The position numbers and the translations under genes are program-made. A stretch of DNA of 7,931 nt from assembly GCA_027488495.1 (NCBI GenBank), contig JAIYBO010000068.1, forward strand, positions 1 through 7,931, in the 5' to 3' direction. The DNA is from Bacteroidota bacterium. GTDB taxonomy: Bacteria; Bacteroidota; Bacteroidia; NS11-12g; UBA955. This document shows positions 6,070 to 7,931 of this stretch, piece after piece (positions within the stretch are counted from its first letter, which is position 1; every line of letters begins with the position of its first letter). The notes under the pieces are model-generated. The model worked only from the letters and a program-made list of their open reading frames with translations. It made no database searches and was not told the DNA's origin.

Positions 6070-6696
6070 ATGGAAGATCAAATCAAGTTGTTTTTGAGTA
6101 ATCGCGCCTGGGCGGCGGAAAAGTTATCGGATGATCCCACTTACTTTGAAAATTTGGCCAAAGACCAGCGGCCAGATTATTTGTGGATTGGGTGTTCCGA
6201 TTCTCGCGTGCCAGCCAATGAAATCATCGGCGCGGAACCAGGAGAACTCTTCGTGCATCGAAACATCGCCAACATGGTGGTACATACCGATTTGAATTTG
6301 CTCAGTGTTTTACAATACGCTGTTGAATATCTCGAAGTGAAGCACATCATCGTTTGCGGACATACTGGCTGCGGCGGAGTAAAAGCAGCGCTAACGAACG
6401 ATAGTTATGGACTTTTGAACAAATGGCTCAGGAATTTGAAAGATGTTTACCGCTTGCACAAGGCTGAAGTAGATGCCGAAGTAGGAGATGAGGCCAAATT
6501 AAATAAAATGGTGGAGGTGAACTTGATTGAGCAAGTTGGGAATGTGGTAAAAACAAGCATCGTACAGCAGGCTTGGAAAAATCATAAACGCCCCCATGTG
6601 CACGGCTGGGTCTATGAAATGCACTCAGGTTTGTTGCGCACAGTGATCGATGTAGCCCCAGGTGCTGAGATTGATCCGATGTACGTGTTCGATTGA
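6070..6696 (+). CDS. can: Beta-class carbonic anhydrase
   Basis: This cytoplasmic zinc enzyme interconverts CO2 and bicarbonate. The 208-residue protein has the complete beta-class active site: zinc ligands C42, H98 and C101, and the Asp44-Arg46 dyad in GCSDSR (41-46), followed by the CGHTGCGG loop (96-103). It also keeps the residues that form the non-catalytic bicarbonate site of type II enzymes such as E. coli Can: W39 and G41 in LWIGCSDSR, and a tyrosine in the HGWVY segment (Y182). Allosteric inhibition by bicarbonate is therefore likely. Its ATG lies 3 nt after the SulP stop, so the two genes are almost certainly co-transcribed; related bacteria carry SulP and carbonic anhydrase as one fused protein. 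The protein ends about a dozen residues earlier than E. coli Can, a usual variation. Confidence 0.96.
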   Translation: MEDQIKLFLSNRAWAAEKLSDDPTYFENLAKDQRPDYLWIGCSDSRVPANEIIGAEPGELFVHRNIANMVVHTDLNLLSVLQYAVEYLEVKHIIVCGHTGCGGVKAALTNDSYGLLNKWLRNLKDVYRLHKAEVDAEVGDEAKLNKMVEVNLIEQVGNVVKTSIVQQAWKNHKRPHVHGWVYEMHSGLLRTVIDVAPGAEIDPMYVFD

Positions 6697-6698
6697 TG

Positions 6699-7400
6699 CT
6701 AGTGCTTCCGCTGTTTGTCTAAGCGGAGATTGATGAGCTCTATCGTAAACGAAAACGCCATCGCAAAGTAAATGTAGCCCTTGTCGATGTGTTGACCTAA
6801 ACCTTCGCCCAGCAAGCTTACACCGATGAGCACCAAGAACGACAATGCCAATATCTTGATACTTGGGTTGTCGTTTACGAAATTGGCGATGGGTTCACTG
6901 GCCCACAACATCACCAACATCGAAATAACCACTGCCACAATCATTACCCATACTTGATCTGCCATACCCACCGCGGTGATCACTGAATCTAAACTGAACA
7001 CCACGTTGATCAAAACCATTTGCAACAAAATGGCCGACCATCCCTTTGCGTCGGTTCTTTCCTTCACTTCCGCCTCATGGCCTTTCATTTTCATGTGGAT
7101 TTCGTGAACGCTTTGATACAGCAAAAACAATCCGCCCAAAATCACAAGTATATCTTTTCCTGAAATGCCTTGGTCCATGATATGAAACAAATCAGTTTCT
7201 TGGCGTTGAACCCAGTTGATTCCCAAAAGCATGATCACCCGCACCACCATGCCGAGCAACAAACCGTACTGACGGGCTTGTTTTTGTTTTCCCCCTGGCG
7301 CTTTGTTGGCTAAAATGGAGATGAAAATGATGTTGTCGATGCCCAATACAATCTCGAGTAGGGTAAGGGCAAACAAGCTAATAAGTATGTCCTGTGTCAT
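6699..7400 (-). CDS. TerC/YgdQ-family integral membrane protein, putative metal ion exporter
   Basis: This 233-residue protein has about seven membrane segments. The paired family motifs are both present: EIVLGIDNIIF (16-26) near the N-terminus and VFSLDSVITAVGMA (134-147) in the middle, with acidic residues E16, D22, D138, E169 and E221 in or beside membrane segments. Similarity runs along the whole of E. coli YgdQ as I remember it, including SGKDILVILGGLFLL (80-94) and the IDKGYIYFAMAFS region (205-217). Some TerC relatives export manganese or help load metals onto secreted enzymes; the substrate of this subfamily is not settled. The ATG overlaps the miaA stop by 4 nt (ATGA). It converges on the carbonic anhydrase gene, with 2 nt between the stops. 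No CBS or transporter-associated C-terminal domain is present. Confidence 0.93.
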   Translation of the reverse strand: MTQDILISLFALTLLEIVLGIDNIIFISILANKAPGGKQKQARQYGLLLGMVVRVIMLLGINWVQRQETDLFHIMDQGISGKDILVILGGLFLLYQSVHEIHMKMKGHEAEVKERTDAKGWSAILLQMVLINVVFSLDSVITAVGMADQVWVMIVAVVISMLVMLWASEPIANFVNDNPSIKILALSFLVLIGVSLLGEGLGQHIDKGYIYFAMAFSFTIELINLRLDKQRKH

Positions 7401-7931
7401 TTTGTTTTTGCAAATTTAGTCATGAAATCAGACCAATCGTCGGGTTTGATCCATTGGGTTTGAAATCGGTTATTGAAATAGGTGATTTGTCGCTTGGCAT
7501 AATTGCGACTGTGTTGCTTGATTTTGTCGATGGCTTGCTGCAAGTCCATATTTCCATCAAAATGGTCGAACAACTCTGAATACCCCACCGTGTTTAAGGC
7601 TTTGTGCTCTCTGTAAGGCAGGAGAGATTTGCATTCATCGATCAATCCATCATCGATCATTTGGTCAACGCGTAGATTGATTCTTTGGTAAAGGACATCT
7701 CTGCTGTGTTCAATCCCCAAATGAACGATGTTCACGCCAGCGAAGTGCTGTGGCTTTTCGTTGCCATAAATTTCATTCAGCGGCTTTCTCAGTTGGATAC
7801 ACAATTCCAAGGCCCTCATCACCCGTTGCGGATTGCTTAACTGCACCAGCTGTCCTGCATTGGGATCGAGTTGTAGCAGCATTTTTAACAATGGTTCAAT
7901 GCCATTCAGTACATACTGATCCAATATTTCA
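7397..7931 (-). CDS. miaA: tRNA dimethylallyltransferase MiaA, C-terminal part (partial)
   Basis: MiaA adds a dimethylallyl group to adenosine 37 of tRNAs that read codons starting with U. The last 177 residues are visible; the frame is open to the right edge, so the N-terminal P-loop region (roughly 120 residues in a normal protein near 300) is outside. Recognisable parts are NPQRVMRALEL, in which the Pro-x-Arg-Val-x-Arg-Ala-Leu-Glu core is a family signature, the RVDQMIDDGLIDE helix, NTVGYSE, where the usual family motif is A-x-G-Y-(K/R)E, and the RNYAKRQITYFN segment near the C-terminus. The TTG at 7924-7922 is an internal leucine codon, not a start, because the preceding codons (E, I) continue the match. 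The stop overlaps the next gene's ATG (ATGA), so the two are probably co-translated. Confidence 0.95.
   Translation of the reverse strand, partial: EILDQYVLNGIEPLLKMLLQLDPNAGQLVQLSNPQRVMRALELCIQLRKPLNEIYGNEKPQHFAGVNIVHLGIEHSRDVLYQRINLRVDQMIDDGLIDECKSLLPYREHKALNTVGYSELFDHFDGNMDLQQAIDKIKQHSRNYAKRQITYFNNRFQTQWIKPDDWSDFMTKFAKTK

Noticed and set aside
7394..7579. 61-codon plus-strand frame opposite miaA
   Set aside because: It lies inside the conserved C-terminal part of miaA and shows no independent support.

Overview
The window looks like ordinary chromosome from a member of the Bacteroidota. Three things point there: the order rpmB-rpmG-DUF4295-ftsY-rimO, the small DUF4295 protein (as far as I know found only in this phylum), and a bacillithiol-type BshC together with a Bacteroidota-style SulP transporter. 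Most starts have no convincing Shine-Dalgarno sequence, which also fits the phylum. The genus cannot be told from the sequence. GC content appears moderate and even across the window, and I see no insertion sequences, tRNA or rRNA genes, CRISPR arrays, phage genes or other signs of recent transfer.

Positions 1-448 (+) hold the end of a ribosomal-protein operon: the last 19 codons of rpmB (bL28), all of rpmG (bL33), and a 51-codon gene for a DUF4295 protein, probably the Bacteroidota-specific large-subunit protein called bL38. A clear intrinsic terminator closes this block. Positions 471-4365 (+) hold ftsY, rimO and bshC, joined by two identical 4-nt GTGA stop/start overlaps. Their products are the SRP receptor GTPase, the methylthiotransferase for ribosomal protein uS12, and the putative cysteine-adding enzyme of bacillithiol synthesis.

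A 93-nt gap (4366-4458) carries two related 19-nt, partly palindromic elements whose starts lie 64 nt apart. They sit just upstream of a two-gene unit (4459-6696, +): a SulP/SLC26-type anion transporter with a C-terminal STAS domain, and 3 nt later a beta-class carbonic anhydrase. The pair is best read as a bicarbonate/CO2 handling module. On the minus strand, converging on carbonic anhydrase with only 2 nt between stop codons, lies a TerC/YgdQ-family membrane protein gene (6699-7400). It is coupled by an ATGA overlap to miaA, which runs off the right edge.

The genes mostly concern translation and protein targeting (bL28, bL33, DUF4295, FtsY, RimO, MiaA), plus thiol redox (BshC), inorganic carbon (SulP and carbonic anhydrase) and probably metal ion handling (TerC). 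I found no convincing new system. The best leads are the repeat pair in front of the SulP/carbonic anhydrase unit, the terminator placed 22 nt before the ftsY start, and the DUF4295 gene.
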